Shown: piece by piece, positions 47,261-60,170 of the stretch
Numbering within the stretch: the stretch's first letter is position 1
Layout: each line of letters opens with the position of its first letter
DNA from: Hypericum androsaemum
Lineage: Eukaryota; Streptophyta; Magnoliopsida; Malpighiales; Hypericaceae
Direction of reading: 5' to 3'
NCBI GenBank assembly: GCA_963995505.1
Contig: OZ023196.1
Coordinates: forward strand, 14,505,106 to 14,569,105
Length of the DNA: 64,000 nucleotides
Program-made: the position numbers and the translations under genes
Notes under the pieces: generated by a model
The model's database searches: none
What the model was told of the DNA's origin: nothing
What the model saw: only the letters and a program-made list of their open reading frames with translations

Positions 47261-49467
47261 CTAGCGGAGATGTGGACGAAGGTTAATACTGTCAGGTCTC
47301 GCCTTCTATAATCATCATCTTAAGAACTTTTCACTGCCACCTTCTTTATCGTCCTTCTTACGATCATGATATTACTAGAGTGTCGGGACGGTCCGTTCTT
47401 GTTGGTCCATTTACTTGGTATAGAAATCATAGAGAAGACATTCTAGTTTAGAAATCTGTGAATCGTACTCATCCACAGAAGAACAATGAAAATGATATTG
47501 AAGTTTGTATCAGCTTCTCTTTTTCTCTTCTGTTTTCTGCTGCTCTCTAGGGTTCTATCTGTTGCTCTTCTTTTAGTGATTTATAATTCCAGTTAAGGGT
47601 TAATTAGATGTTAAGATGGAACATCATCTTGGAGTTTATTGTGGTAAAATTCTTGAATGGTGAATTCAATGTAGGTGATGGAATCTTGACATGTCAAGAC
47701 ATGAAATCTGCAGATTGCTAGTTACTACTGTTCTTGATTTACCATCTCAAGATTCTTTAGGGTTCTATCTGTTGATCTTCTATTAGTGATTTCTAATTGC
47801 ATTGAAGGGTTAATTAGACGTTAAAATGGAACGCCATCTGGTAAAATTTGAATTGGGTAAAATCACAAAGAATGAGGTTCAAATTTGAGATAAGTTTTAA
47901 TTGAAATCACCCTAGTTGATCTATACGCTTAATAACTCATTTCTTTTTTTTTTAAAGAATAGAATCATGTAAGGAGAGAAAGTTGAGCATTATTGAGTCG
48001 TATACAAAATGGCTCTCTCAATTTTCACATAAAAATAGCTCGAATTTGAGATTTTTTTTTTGCAGTGGAGAGTTTCTTTTGATATTCTGCATTCACCAAG
48101 CAATTTATAGTATACTATACCCAGTAGGAGATAGTCTGAGTTCTATGTACATTTAGAATTTTTTATGAAAGATATTATGTCTGAGTTTTATAAGTAAAGT
48201 ACCCACCGGTTATCTTTTCATAATGGATACGCGACTCATAGTATATTGTTTTTCTAGAACTACTCAAAATATTTATTTTTGTTGAAGATTCCCAAATCCT
48301 AAAGCCCTATGATGACGAACAAGATGATCTCTATAAATGGTGCGCTGAATTCTTCTTTAACGTATTTGCATGGGCCAGCAGGTTAGACTTTGTATCCGAA
48401 AATTTATTGTACCGATTAATTCATATTCGAATTAAATATAATTTTTGAAATAATAATAAATTTTTTAAATAAATATTTAACACTATTATGTTTTAATAGT
48501 TCGAGTTCGGGATTATTAACAGAAAACTATTACGTTTTAATAGTTCGAGTTCGGGATTAAAGGTAAATCATGTTTGGCCAACAAAACTTATCCTTTGACA
48601 TATCCTCTTTCAGATTAAATGGCAACGGGTCGCATGATTTAGGATCGATATTTTCGAATGTGTAGAATCATCTACCCAAATCAGAAAAAGAACATGGGAT
48701 ACGGAACCAAATTACTGAAATTTGCGGGAACCGCGTATATTTGTGCCAATTTACTAACCATATGATAAAACTCAATAAATTGACAATTTATAGATTATGA
48801 AATTTATGAATTTAGAAAATTTCTAATTGATCAATTGGTTAATTATTTATCAATTAAAGATTGCTACGATCCTCCATTTCTTTTAATCAAATTCTGTAGA
48901 GTTTTTGTTGTTATGCGAACTTAGTGTCTACATATACTAATTTCTTGATTTTTTTTCTTACAATAAGTAATAAATTAGTTGGAAACCATTTCTCAATAGT
49001 CTCTACTAACTTAAACATAAATTAATCAACTTAATAAACATCTAGATCTAGACCTGGCCACAAATTCAAAGCTTCATGTTATGATTTTGGAACTTCTGAT
49101 TATGATTTGAGAATAATGGTTCTAAATATATGGACCATAAACTAGAATCACTTTATAAGATTCTAAGGCGATTATTCGAACAGTCGTTTACAATTGAACT
49201 GGAGGTTATTTTCTAATTTAAAAAAAAGTTTCATGACTTGACATAAAAACCTGACCCAATTTTACGGTTCTTGAAGCATTGGATCCACCGTTCATAACTA
49301 AAGTTGGTACGGAACTATAACTAGAACTTTCTTAGAACACCGGTTGTCGGTTCGAATCAAACGCGGCCAGGTCTATCTTCCACCAACCAAGCCACAAATC
49401 TCCCCGCCCTCCCTTATAAATAACCCCACCTACCCAAAAAAACAAAATTAAAATCAAAATTTCCCAA
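47261..49467. other. Duplicated non-coding flank
   Basis: 47270-47650 shares text with 36.9-37.2 and 27.8 kb. 48100-49420 is paralogous to 51040-52200 and, interrupted, to 31.85-35.8 kb. The right end is the promoter of the next gene. No other gene is supported. Confidence 0.5.
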
Positions 49468-50126
49468 ATGTATCGATCCATCTCCTTCTCCCTCTCCAAG
49501 TCCACCGCCCTGTTAGCGACCCCGAAACCCTTGCTCCCCTCCTCGTTGTCGTCCGCCCGACCGTTCTCGAGCGCGATTTCCTCGGTCCCCGACGCGGACG
49601 ACCAGTCGTCCGCCGACCCGATCTCCCGGAAGCTGGAGGAAGTCATCCACCGCATCATCGTCCGCCGATCCGCCCCCGACTGGCTCCCCTTCGTTCCTGG
49701 CTCCTCCTACTGGGTCCCGCCGCGCCGGAGCGGCGACAGCTCCCTCGGCCTCGTCCAAGCCCTCGAGCGGCTCGCCCGCCCTGTCCCCGACCTTGAGCCA
49801 CTCTCCACCGCCTCCGCTCGCGGATGGCCCTCCTCCGATTTCTTCATCCACGGTGATTGCTCCCTCCGAATTCACAATTCCTTTGATTAGGGTTTGTAAG
49901 ATTCAATTGCTAGGGTTTGGGGGTTGGGGATCGGTTGGTGGGTGGATTGATTGGATGTTAATAGATGGAATCTTTTTTTGGTGTGGAAATGCCAATTAAT
50001 TCCCTTAACTCGTTTGTTATTCCAGGGGTTCGTCCCGAGGAGATGGCCACGAAGGTGAGTTCGGATGAAGCGGAAAAGGGGATCGGTTCGATTCAATTCT
50101 CCGACAGCGAGAATGAGGAGGGATAG
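49468..50126 (+). CDS. Small conserved-looking protein, predicted organelle targeting (161 aa)
   Basis: Exon 1 is 49468-49852 and exon 2 is 50026-50126 (TAG), GT-AG, joined in phase 1. The N-terminus MYRSISFSLSKSTALLATPK is rich in Ser, Lys and Arg, lacks acids and resembles a mitochondrial presequence. The middle has LEEVIHRIIVRRSAPDWLPF and PGSSYWVPP. The C-terminus is acidic (FSDSENEEG). Exon 1 is far richer in GC than its surroundings. The combination resembles an uncharacterised plant family whose function I do not know. A deleted copy is at 38057. In the unspliced frame translation would stop at 49890. Confidence 0.75.
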
Positions 50127-50739
50127 ATGTTAATTTAAGGAATCTGGCATCTGGGTGAGTTTGTTTTGCAATTTGCATTTTGCTTATAGCAATGGCTCAC
50201 TGATTAGTAATTATCTATGATAATGTAAATCCAGTTAAAATCAACAAGAGATTCGTATAGAATCAAGGTGTAATTCCGGTTAAAATCAACAAATCTTGTA
50301 CTATTTGAGTACTCTCCGAGTCCGAATCCAAAACCGTCCCTACTCAAAATATCTTATTCGTGGGGACGTGATCCTAAAGTCCTAATGAACAAGATGACCT
50401 CTATAAAGTGGTGCGATGAATTCTTCTTGAACATGGGGTCAGATTTGTACACATGGTCGTAATGAAGCTAACGTGTAATTTTTAAGAAAACAGTTTGAAA
50501 AGGATAATTCCACTTTTTGATAAGTACTTTTTTAGGTCCGATCCGTACATCATGTTGGGCCTACAAAACTTATTCGTTCACTTTTTTTGTGTGTGAAGAA
50601 TTGAGGGAGAAATAATCTTTATTTATCAATTGCAAAAAAAAAGAGAATCGTGTATATCGAAATTAACTTATAATCTTTATTTCATATTGCGCATTGTATC
50701 GTAGGTATTTTTACAACACAAAGGACATATGTGAGGAGA
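50127..50739. other. 3' flank of the small gene and duplicated NAC flank
   Basis: 50330-50720 repeats the block preceding the foldbacks at 40.8 and 42.6 kb (TCCTAAAGTCCTA, then TTTATTTATCAATTGCAAA). No coding signal. Confidence 0.5.
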
Positions 50740-50986
50740 AGGCGAGTTCACGAGCCACCATCTTGATACTTGCAATTTCTATTCTTGTATGAGAAGCGTC
50801 TCTCGTCTCTCGTACCACGAGAAGCGTCTCTCGTACCACGAGAAGCCACCATCATATTTTTTATTCTCTTAACGTACTTTGTGTTTTGGATGTGCCAGGT
50901 ACCTCGTTAATCCCTACTTTCTTACCAATCTTTCTTGACAAGAGAGTGAATACCTGACGTATTCAAAACACACAGAACTTTAAGTG
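50740..50986 (-). pseudogene. Antisense, rearranged NAC fragment with foldback
   Basis: The minus strand carries NAC text: AAGATTGGTAAGAAAGTAGG and a GAGGTACCTGGCACATCC stretch from subdomain C, then subdomain D pieces. The unit CGTACCACGAGAAGC is repeated in tandem (50787-50845). About 50875-50903 also pairs with 50948-50980 (TGTGTTTTG with CAAAACACA, CAGGTA with TACCTG), forming another foldback. Confidence 0.75.
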
Positions 50987-52969
50987 TGAATTTTATAAGA
51001 AAAGTATCCACCGGCTATCTTCTCACAATGGATACGAGACTCAATATATTTTATTTTGTGTAGACATGATGAAGATTCCCAAATCGTAAAGTTCTTTGGT
51101 GACGAACAAGATGATCTCTATATAAATGGTGCGCTGAATTCTTCTTCAACGTATTTGCATGGGCTAGCATGTACGACTTAGTATTCAGAAATTCATTGTA
51201 AATATAATTTTTGAAATGGTTATAAATTTTTTTATAAATATTTAACAATGCTACATTTTAATAACTCGGTATCTATTAACGATTTTTTTATTAGTTAATC
51301 TAAGTGGTTGGTTGGTGATATTCATGTTTGGCCAATAAAACTTATCCTTTAACATATCCTCTTTGAGATTACATGGTTACGGGTCGGATGGGTTAACAAC
51401 CAATTTAGGATCGATATTTTCGAATGTGTACAATCATCTACCCGAATCAAACAAAAAAATATGGGATACGGAACCAAATTGCTGAAATTTGCAGAAACAG
51501 CTTATATTTGTGCCAATTTACTAACCATATGGTAAATAAACTCAATAAGTTAACAATTTATAGATTATGAATTTTAGAAAATTTTTAATTGATCAATTGG
51601 TCAGTAATTTATCAACTAAAGATTGCTACGATCCTCCATTTCTATTAATCAAATTCTGAAGAGTTTTTGTTGTTATGAGAAATTAGTGTCTACATATAAT
51701 AATTTCTTGATTTTTTTTCTTACAATATGTAATAAATTATTTGGAAACCATTTTTTAATAGTCACTATAAACTCAAATATAAATTAATTAATTTAATAAA
51801 CATATAGATATTTGAAGCTTTCACTTTCCCATCTCCACCTAGACCTGGCCGCAGGTTTTAAGCTTCATGTTATGATTTTAGAACTTGATTTGAGAATAGT
51901 TGATTCTAAGGTTCTAAATATATGGAACATAAACTAGAACCCTTTATGAGATTTTAAGGCGATTATTCGAACAGTCATTTACAATTGAACCGGAGGTTAT
52001 TTTCTAATAAAAATTAAAAATTTCATGATTTAACATAAAAATCTGACCCAATTTTACGGTTCTTGAACCATTGGATCCGCCGTTCATAACTAAAGTGGGT
52101 ACGGAACCATAACTAGAAGAAACACCGGTTCTCAGTTTGAATCAAATCGCGGCCAAATCTTATCTTTCACCAACCAAGCCACAAATCTCGCCACTCTTAT
52201 AAACAATCGGACCTCCCGCGGAATCAGATTTGATCCTGAATAAAAAATTTAGGACCAATCTGATTTGTAAAGTGATAGGTAGCAAAGCTTTAAATAAGAC
52301 TAATTAAATGGCAAAAGGGTGAAGGGTGAGGCGCGTGGGAGTGAGTAGGGCTGACACGTGTTTTTTTTGAAAGAGGGCTGACGCGTTTTTGTTGGAAGGG
52401 GCTGGAACCTTTTATGCATTGTTTTCGAGACGGCGGTCCAACCAATCGGACCACGAATCGGAACCTTTGAGTGGGTCAAAAAAACCATGTACGCATGGTT
52501 ACCTAATCAACTGGATAATTTTTGGTTAGATCGGGCGGTTGGCTCAGATTTTTGACCTGAAAAAATCTGATTCGTTAGGTTTGACCCAAAATTGAATCAA
52601 AAAATCCGGAATTCACCCAACCCAACCCAAAAAATTTTAAAAAAATCATATTATATACTAGATTTTTCTAAATTAACACAAAATCAACTAAATCGACAAA
52701 GATAATTATACTAAATATGAAATAAATTGACCAATATATTGAGAATATTAATTTTTAAACCTATTATATACTAAATATATATAAAAACTGTCAATCAGAT
52801 CGGTTGACCTAGAGTTCGGACCAAAATCCAGATTACTCCCCGTATCGTTTTTGAAAACAATGCTATTTTGGGAATATGTATAACTTTTTGCCTATTTAAA
52901 AAAAAATGTATATTAACTCTAAAATACTTATAAAAAAATTAGCAGTTGAAAAGGATGCAAACTGCAGCC
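50987..52969. other. Duplicated block with empty MULE site; MITE-like tail
   Basis: 51040-52200 is paralogous to 48.1-49.4 kb. At 51295-51303 TAATCTAAG is the unoccupied equivalent of the MULE target site. 52500-52865 contains GGTCAA/TTGACC-rich text ending GAAAACAATGC and resembles a diverged MITE. No gene. Confidence 0.55.
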
Positions 52970-54610
52970 AAGGAGGAACACCATAATACACCAAGTTACA
53001 CAGCTAAAATTACATCATGAAGTTCAAAGTTGGAAGCAACTTCCGACCAAAAAGACCACTCGGATACATGCCTATATATACTGGTATGCAATCTCCCAGC
53101 ATCAAAGTTTTCGTGGTCGAACACCACCTTATTTCTCATCTTCCACAAACACCAGTAAATTACGGCAAATAACGTGTACCATATCTTCTTTGAGACTCTC
53201 CTATGAACCAGACCAGCCCACACATCCGGAAGTGACAGGGTAGAGTCGCATATACACCAACTAATGCCAACCATCCTTGTAAAAAAGAGTCCCAGATCTT
53301 CATTACATGGGTGCAATGAAGAAAGAGGTGATTTGAAGACTCTTCAGCTAGGCCACACAAAGGGCAGAGGATATTCGAGCCACCAAGAAGTCCAACTCTA
53401 TCCGATCCGACACTGTAAGGCCATCCATAGGTGCTCTCCAGATGCTTTGATTCATCATTATCATCATGTTTCCTTCTCTCTCCCAATCTTCACCCCCAAT
53501 TTCCTCCAATCCAAAATCAAAATCAAAATCAACATCTTCTTAATCCCTAATCACCTCCTTTCCTCTTCTTCCCTCCTCCATAGTCCAAACCCTAAATCAC
53601 ATAGCTAACTCTTCGGCTACCCCACCCCCTCTCTTCCTTCTTCTCTCACATGGATTTGAAGGAGCAAACGGCAACAACAAAATCGATCACCCATCAAACA
53701 CCTAACAAGCAAAATCAGCAAAAGACAAAAGACCAACCAAAGGCAAAATCGGCTTCGACGTCGGCCAAAGAGAGAGAGAGAGACCTGAGGTCAGCAAAAG
53801 ACAAATTGCCTAGCCCATCGACTAGATGGCCTCTCCACCTTGGTTTCCGTTAAAAGTCAGAAAATCCATCTTGTTACAACGGACCATATTCCTAACGATT
53901 CTACTCCTAGCAGGGGCATTAATACCCCCAAGGATTCCAAAGAAGCCAGCTCATTGAAAGTCGTCGGCTCCACAAGGAATTTTCTCCAAATCAGAGGGGT
54001 CTCCTGGCCAATGACAACCGTCTGTACCGGAATGATCTCTTTCAACATCGTAGAGATATTAGTAACACCTCCCCCCCTCCCCTCCTCAACGCCCGCACCT
54101 CTTCTTCCCATTCCATGAGGTTCTGGCTGCCTGCACCCCAACCGAATCTTTGGCCTCTTGGGCCTTAGGGGAGGCCTGCTGTTGAGTTTCAATAACGAAG
54201 CAGGAGAGGAAAATGGGGAGGAAGGCCCAATCATAGAAGATCCGGGCCTAGGCCCCCCACACGGCCCAATTCACCGAGTAGCAGCTGGGGTCGCCTTTTT
54301 TGTATCAGAGGAACGACGCCCCCCTTTGCTTTGGGGAGTTCAAAGGACTGTCTGTGACCCTAGGAGGGGAGAGAGCCGTGGTGGGAATCGGGGGCCCGAC
54401 ACCCGGGATAAAAGTGGGTCCAAAGACTGACCAATAGGGCGGACCGGATATCCCGCCGGAGCACCACCATCGGAGATCCCGATCAGAGAAAGATTCCCCG
54501 GCACCACCGGAGTCCCAAACCCCACACCATTAAAAAGGGAATCCTTAACTGGCCAAAGGGAGGAGAAATCAGCATGTCCAACTTCACGAATCTGAATCTT
54601 GTGCATGAGG
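52970..54610 (-). mobile_element. Deleted LINE, minus strand
   Basis: At 53486-53160 the minus strand has a zf-RVT motif (CPLCGLAEESSNHLFLHC), continuing after a frameshift as IYWCLWKMRNKVVFDH (to 52996). This is the end of LINE ORF2. At 54606-53857 there are Pro/Gly-rich frames that look like LINE ORF1. The intervening reverse transcriptase and endonuclease are missing, so the element is an internally deleted, frameshifted relic. The 53490-53840 joint holds unassigned sequence. Confidence 0.7.
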
Positions 54611-55630
54611 CCCCCGAAACACTAGTTACTTATATTATTTGACGCATATAGTTTACCTCTATATTATGTGATTTTACAGAATAAAATATGATTTTTAATA
54701 ATTGCATTTACCTCTATATTATGTGACGCTTTTTTTGTCTTGTGCACGTGCATGCGCATATAGTTTTGGTTAAAAATAAAATCCATTTTAGTACTTTATA
54801 ATTTTACATTTTTCACACACCGAAACACTAGTTACTTATAATTAATTTTATCTACTTTTCACTAGTGATATGGTTAGTTCAACTAACCGAGGCTAAAGTT
54901 TTCGATGAAATAAAACCGTGGTCATCTAGCTACAGAAATTTATAACCACAAATTACTGGAGTATCAAAACACAAAATCAAAATAGACTTTAACTTATAGT
55001 TTTTAATTAACAGGCGTTTTACACTAACCAATTTATGGTTAATATATTCCACCCGGGCAGAATTGGCAAACTAATTTAATGGTTAATATATAAATCCCAG
55101 ATTATTTATGGACAATAGAGTCCTAGAGATTATAATGGTTTAGAAAGCTTGATTTACAAGAAACCGATTCCTTTATCCTAAATGCCCCATATATATTTTT
55201 CATATGCCTTAACTAGAAACCACTACTCTCTTTTACTTTCCCAGATCGTTTATCACTACCTGTCTCTCTTAATTTCTTTTCATATATATATATATAAACC
55301 ATTATAATCTCCTAGCTAAAATTTAGCGCTACTTCTTTCCCTAAATATGCGCTCGCATATCTCGCCTTCAACACTGCCAGGAGTTCTTATATTATCATGA
55401 TTTTTTTTTAAAGGCATTATCATGATTCTATCTTATCAAATATATTAAACTAACCCTAACATACTTATAGAAACTTGCGTTATAAGTAATCGATCTCTTT
55501 TTATATGGTACGTGCTTGCCCTATAAACATTCTTAGAAACAACGCAATCTATTGTTTTTTCTTTTGGAGATTGTTGATCACTACCTGATCTCTCTCTTAA
55601 TTTCCTTCTTTCCGAGAAGATTTTGCAGCC
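54611..55630 (+). promoter_or_regulatory. Flank and promoter/leader of the NAC pseudogene
   Basis: CCGAAACACTAGTTACTTAT occurs at about 54617 and about 54823. From about 55140 onward the sequence matches the leaders in front of foldbacks 1 and 2 (AGAAAGCTTGATTT, then TTGTTGATCACTACCTGATC, then GCAGCCATG). Confidence 0.5.
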
Positions 55631-56873
55631 ATGTTAAATTCTCAGGTAGGGTTCCGGTTTAACTCGGCAGAGGAGGAGCTTGTTCGTTATTACTTGGCCA
55701 ACAAAGTGGCCCCTGAACTTGCAGAATCTGTGGCCAGGACTTATCAACGAGTTCGACATGTACTCGGAGGAGCCATGAGAGCTGTGGGGACGGTTCTACA
55801 GGCCTAACATGGGCGGAAACAACTTGGTCGAATCGAAATCGGATAAGTACATCTACTTGTTTACTACTCTGAGGAAGGTTGCATTTGGTGGCAATGACAA
55901 GCGAGTGAATAGGAGAGTAATGACTAATGGGGGAACCTGGCACGAACAAAACACGAAGAACTGTAAGGGAGAAGGCGGGTTCTCGTGGTGCAAGACGTAC
56001 AAGAACGGAAAAAACAAGGAGCAAGATGGAGGGTGGTTGATCATAAGGACAATATTGATTTATTTGATCTGGATAATATTAATATTGTGGTTGGAGATAT
56101 CGACGAATTAGAGGAGGTCATGATGGCAACCTCCCGGACTATTACGATAACATTAATGGCGGTCCAATTACGAAGATGCACGAGGAGGAGGAGGACATGG
56201 TCACTAATGGTTTGGATGATCTCAATGAGTTTGGTCCTGTCTTCAATGCAAGTGATTCTCATATTTATTACAAGGAGCAAGATCAGGGTGGGAGTGCAAT
56301 AATATTGAACCCGTCGGGGATTGATGAAGTTGGAGCTATGAACATGGGAATTCCATATCATCATGGGCCTGACTTTGTTGCAAGTAATCAGGGCACTGAT
56401 GGGTCATTCCCTACAACTTGCATGGAGGGTCAGAATGAAAATATTTTTAGGAAGCGGATGAGGGTGGAAGCAAATATTAGTAGTACCCTTTCCGGTCCTG
56501 TCGTGATCGAGTCAAGATTACTCGAACCAATGAGTATCCTAGTAGAGTCGGATCAGGAGGACCATGTCGAGGTAGTTGGTCCGGAGAATAATGAAACTGG
56601 AAATTTAAACCATGAAGAGATTGAGGATGAGAGTACTAATGCAACAATGAATCAGACCAGGATGCAGGAGGAGGAGGTTAGAGCGGCATGGGTATTGATC
56701 TTCTAAATGATCTCAAGGGGTTAGGTGCTCTTCCTGATCTGTTTCTTGGACCTGATGCAAGTGATATTTCAACTTGGAATTCCCTTCCAAACTTGGATGA
56801 TGTTGATGCTGGAGATGATCAAGATCCAATGACATTTAGTTTGGCAGATTTGGGCCATCTACTAAAATACTGA
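55631..56873 (+). pseudogene. Near full-length NAC pseudogene with acidic C-terminus
   Basis: ATG at 55631; starts MLNSQVGFRFNSAEEELVRY. A frame change near 55728 and a TGA in place of the expected Trp codon near 55786 break subdomain B. Subdomain C and D text resumes at 55809 (SKSDKYIYLFTTLRKVAFGG, GGTWHEQNTKN). After another shift a long acidic tail follows in two frames (EEEDMVTNGLDDLNEF, then LPNLDDVDAGDDQDPM and LADLGHLLKY, stop 56871). The acidic, Asp/Glu/Leu-rich end is typical of a transcriptional activation region. Several independent breaks argue for a pseudogene unless the assembly has errors. Confidence 0.85.
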
Positions 56874-58424
56874 GATCAATCCTTTTTTTGTATGTTGTAT
56901 TGCTGACTCACATAATAGATTCTCTTTTCCCGTGGTTTTTTTTCATCATCATGGAGTTTTTCCACGTAAATCTTATATGTTTTGTCTATTTTTTGCGATC
57001 TACTTGCTATTTGTTGATTTTTTATTCCTTTTATAGATAAATCAAGAAAAATAAATGCAAGATAGAAAATTATTGAATTTCACCCAAATAGCAAATAACT
57101 AAATGAAATATGTTCCTATGGGTGAGTTCTCGGTGGGGTTGGATTCAGTGGGGACAAGACATGTTCCCACTGAAATGGATCAAGTAATTTTGGTTATAGA
57201 CACGGTTTTTTATGCATGTCAGATCTCTAGACACGATTTTTAATGAAATCTGATGGTCCAAATGAAATCCCCTCCATAGGGACGACTTTTATGTTGTCCC
57301 CACTCAATCCAAAACCGTTCTCGGTGGCTATAAACGAAGTCGAACAATTTGGTTTTCCCAATCTCACAACATCCAAATTATTTATTTTATGCTCTCAATC
57401 CGAATCCGAACAAAAAACTATCCGTTCTTTGATTATGTTGTGTTATGATCTCAATAGCAAGTTAGGACAATAACTGTTTTGGCGGCCACATTAATTTGCA
57501 GGATTTGAGTACTGCTATAGTGATTGATCTGATTGGTGTAATTCGTAGGGTATGGTTGTTATATTTTTACGTCGAAATTAAATTTACCCGGACATGATTA
57601 TTGATGGCACGTCATGCGTGCATGAACTTGATTGGTTCAGTATAAATAATGGACGTACCTTTGTCTCTTAATACTTGTAAAAGTGCACTGTCATACAAAA
57701 GTGCTTGTTCAAAGCAAGGCAAATAATTAGTGACTATGTGAAGTGACATTTATGTGATTTTCTGAAATTCTAGAGCGTATTATATGGAAATAATGTTACA
57801 TTGTCTTGTAATTTTGCTTTGCACGTGGTTTGGTGGTCTTGAGGAACAAGGATTGCGGAAGTTAAATGAGTGAGTTGACTAAGTCAACTTTTGTATGCCA
57901 CGTCGACAATTTGGTCAAACTCCGACTTTTCGGATACTATCATGCTAACATTAACAATCCAGTCAATTTAGCGAAATAAAATTTTGAGTAAAAAAAAACC
58001 ATACCCCGTGTCATGACCTGATAGATTTTGTTTGAACAACGTATTAAGATTATCACTTTATTCTGTTTGAATCGCATATTAAGATTACCACTTTATGCAT
58101 TGCGAGTGCGGACTCAACACCAAAATACATATGAACGAGCACCGTAGTTGTTCTAGAGACGACAACAAGTGTGTGTAGCAGAGGAATGCTGATATTATCT
58201 TCAGAGATCAATTAAACCACTAACATAGAATTTGTCAAGACTTTTGCAGGAACATCTGGAGTTGTACCGTTAAAATAAGCATGCGTATGCATGGAAATTA
58301 GATGTTTAAGCAGATGGTTTGGAACATGATCAGGGACTACGGACAGCTATCAAATGAAGAGCGTCTTGGGATGAACCTCCAGCTTGCAAAGGAGGAATCC
58401 CAACGTGGCAACCTACTCTCAATT
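56874..58424. other. Intergenic, nothing supported
   Basis: AT-rich sequence. The ORF at 57243-57473 has no recognisable domain. Confidence 0.4.
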
Positions 58425-58740
58425 GCATGTCCATGTTATCTTAAATGGTATGCCCATATTATCTCAAATGGCATGCACAAGTTATATCAAATAGCATACC
58501 CAGACTATGTCAAAAGGCATGCCCAAGTTATGTGAAATGACATGTCCATGTTATATCAAATGGCAGCCCATATTATGTCAAATGGCATGCCATTTATGTC
58601 AAATGTCATGTCAGGTTAATATTTAATAAAAATTATAATTAATTAGATTATTAATCAAATGACAGGTCCGATTACGATCAAATGACATGTCTAGTTACAT
58701 AGAATGGCGTGCCCGTTTATGATAAAATGGCATAACCTGT
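58425..58740. repeat. 23-bp minisatellite
   Basis: Eight or so degenerate units of the type ATGCCCATATTATCTCAAAT plus GGC run to about 58620. Three more looser units follow at 58660-58740. The ORF through it (58302-58535) is a product of the repeat. Confidence 0.85.
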
Positions 58741-59924
58741 TAAATTAAAATAATTAATACTTACGATAAAAAATTAAATAATATATAAATTTGATTTGTT
58801 TTAATATAATATACGAATAATGATAGATTAAAAAAAATAAGGGGCTGATGGGACGCCCACCCGTCAATAGTCCCCTCCCCTTTAAAATGTCACTTTTGTC
58901 CCTGTCCCGTTTGGAACGGAATCCATTCCTCCGTTCCAAATCCATGCCCATTCCCATAATAGAAAAACAAATACGGAGTTTACAATTTTGGCAACCATCT
59001 GATTAGATTCTAGCACGTGAACCTAACATCATATTATAGATGACTTTTTATTTCAAAAATTAAGTGTATATGACATTTAAGATCCTATTATATTCAGTTA
59101 AGAAATAAGTCGTCCTACAATATAATGATGCCCAATGTTCTTCCGGGGTTAATGAACTGGGATGACCTTGAAGAAAGCTGGAGGAATAGTTTCGATGAAT
59201 GGATTGCTGAATTAGAACGAGATCAGAATCCTATCCAACGGATTGAAGCTGATCATTTACATGTCCAGGACGATGTTTGTATTGGAAGCAACTATAGGCA
59301 TGCTATATATAATCTCCACTTATTATAGTGATCTTCTTTGTCTAGAAGTATGTCTTTTTACCAATTCTATTTTCTTTTCTCTGCTATATGTTTAGAATGT
59401 TTAATTCGATTCTTGGAGTAGGTTGATAATTTGTTCTCGAAATAACGTTATATCCAAACACCTACTAAATCGACTAATTTAAATTTAAATCAAATGAAAC
59501 TTATGTGCTGGATTGGATCTCATTCAAGAGCAAGGGGATCTGTTTTCATGATGTATAAATTATTTTGTACTTTCCTTTCTTAATTTCATTGTCAAGATTG
59601 CCACTCCATATTTGCTCAAATTATTGGCAATCTTGAGCAAATAAAAACGGCACGGGATTTTTAGAGACCTTGTGAGACGGTTAGTTCTTCTTTCTGCTTA
59701 AATATTATAATAAATGTTACCTTTTTAAAAATAAAACTTGTCTGGCAATCTTGAGCAAATAAAACGGGATTTCTATCTCTGGCTCGGTCAAAATGCGAAG
59801 AATCATAATTCGTGACGAATTGAATACGGTTTAAGATTTTGATTTAATTGAATTCGAACCAATTTGATTCAAATTCGACCAAATTCGAACCGTAATCATG
59901 TCTAACCACAGGTTTAAAAATATT
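58741..59924. other. Intergenic with an unassigned short ORF
   Basis: The ORF at 59125-59328 reads MMPNVLPGLMNWDDLEESWR at its start. It is acidic and plausible as an exon remnant, but no family is recognised. The word TTGGCAATCTTGAGCAAATA occurs at about 59623 and again in shorter form at about 59743. Confidence 0.3.
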
Positions 59925-60170
59925 GCCACTCATCAGGCACTCACATGAAACAGAAGAACCATATCAGGAAGATGAATGATGACGATTCAGGCAACTGGAA
60001 GGAGGGAGATGAAGAAATTGCTGGTATAATTCAGAACTATATTTCTCAATTGTTCTCTCCCTCTCGGACTAATCTTGCAGGTGATATTTTGGATTCTATC
60101 CATGCTGTGCTCACCACTGATGCTCAATGTGATTTACTTAAATTCGCGGATGTAACAATCAAACCATAGA
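59925..60170 (+). mobile_element. LINE ORF2 scrap
   Basis: The frame reads KQKNHIRKMNDDDSGNWKEG, then GIIQNYISQLFSPSR and LTTDAQCDLLK. This is the stretch between endonuclease and reverse transcriptase of plant LINEs (I..L....G.W, then a YF..LF pattern). It is truncated at both ends. Confidence 0.75.

Noticed and set aside
49332..49875. Minus-strand ORFs of 108 and 120 codons
   Set aside because: Open only because exon 1 of the opposite-strand gene is GC-rich; no start context or domain.
54158..54430. 90-codon plus-strand ORF
   Set aside because: Lies antisense to the LINE ORF1-like frames and has no recognisable domain.
58302..58535. 77-codon ORF
   Set aside because: Mostly translation of the 23-bp minisatellite.
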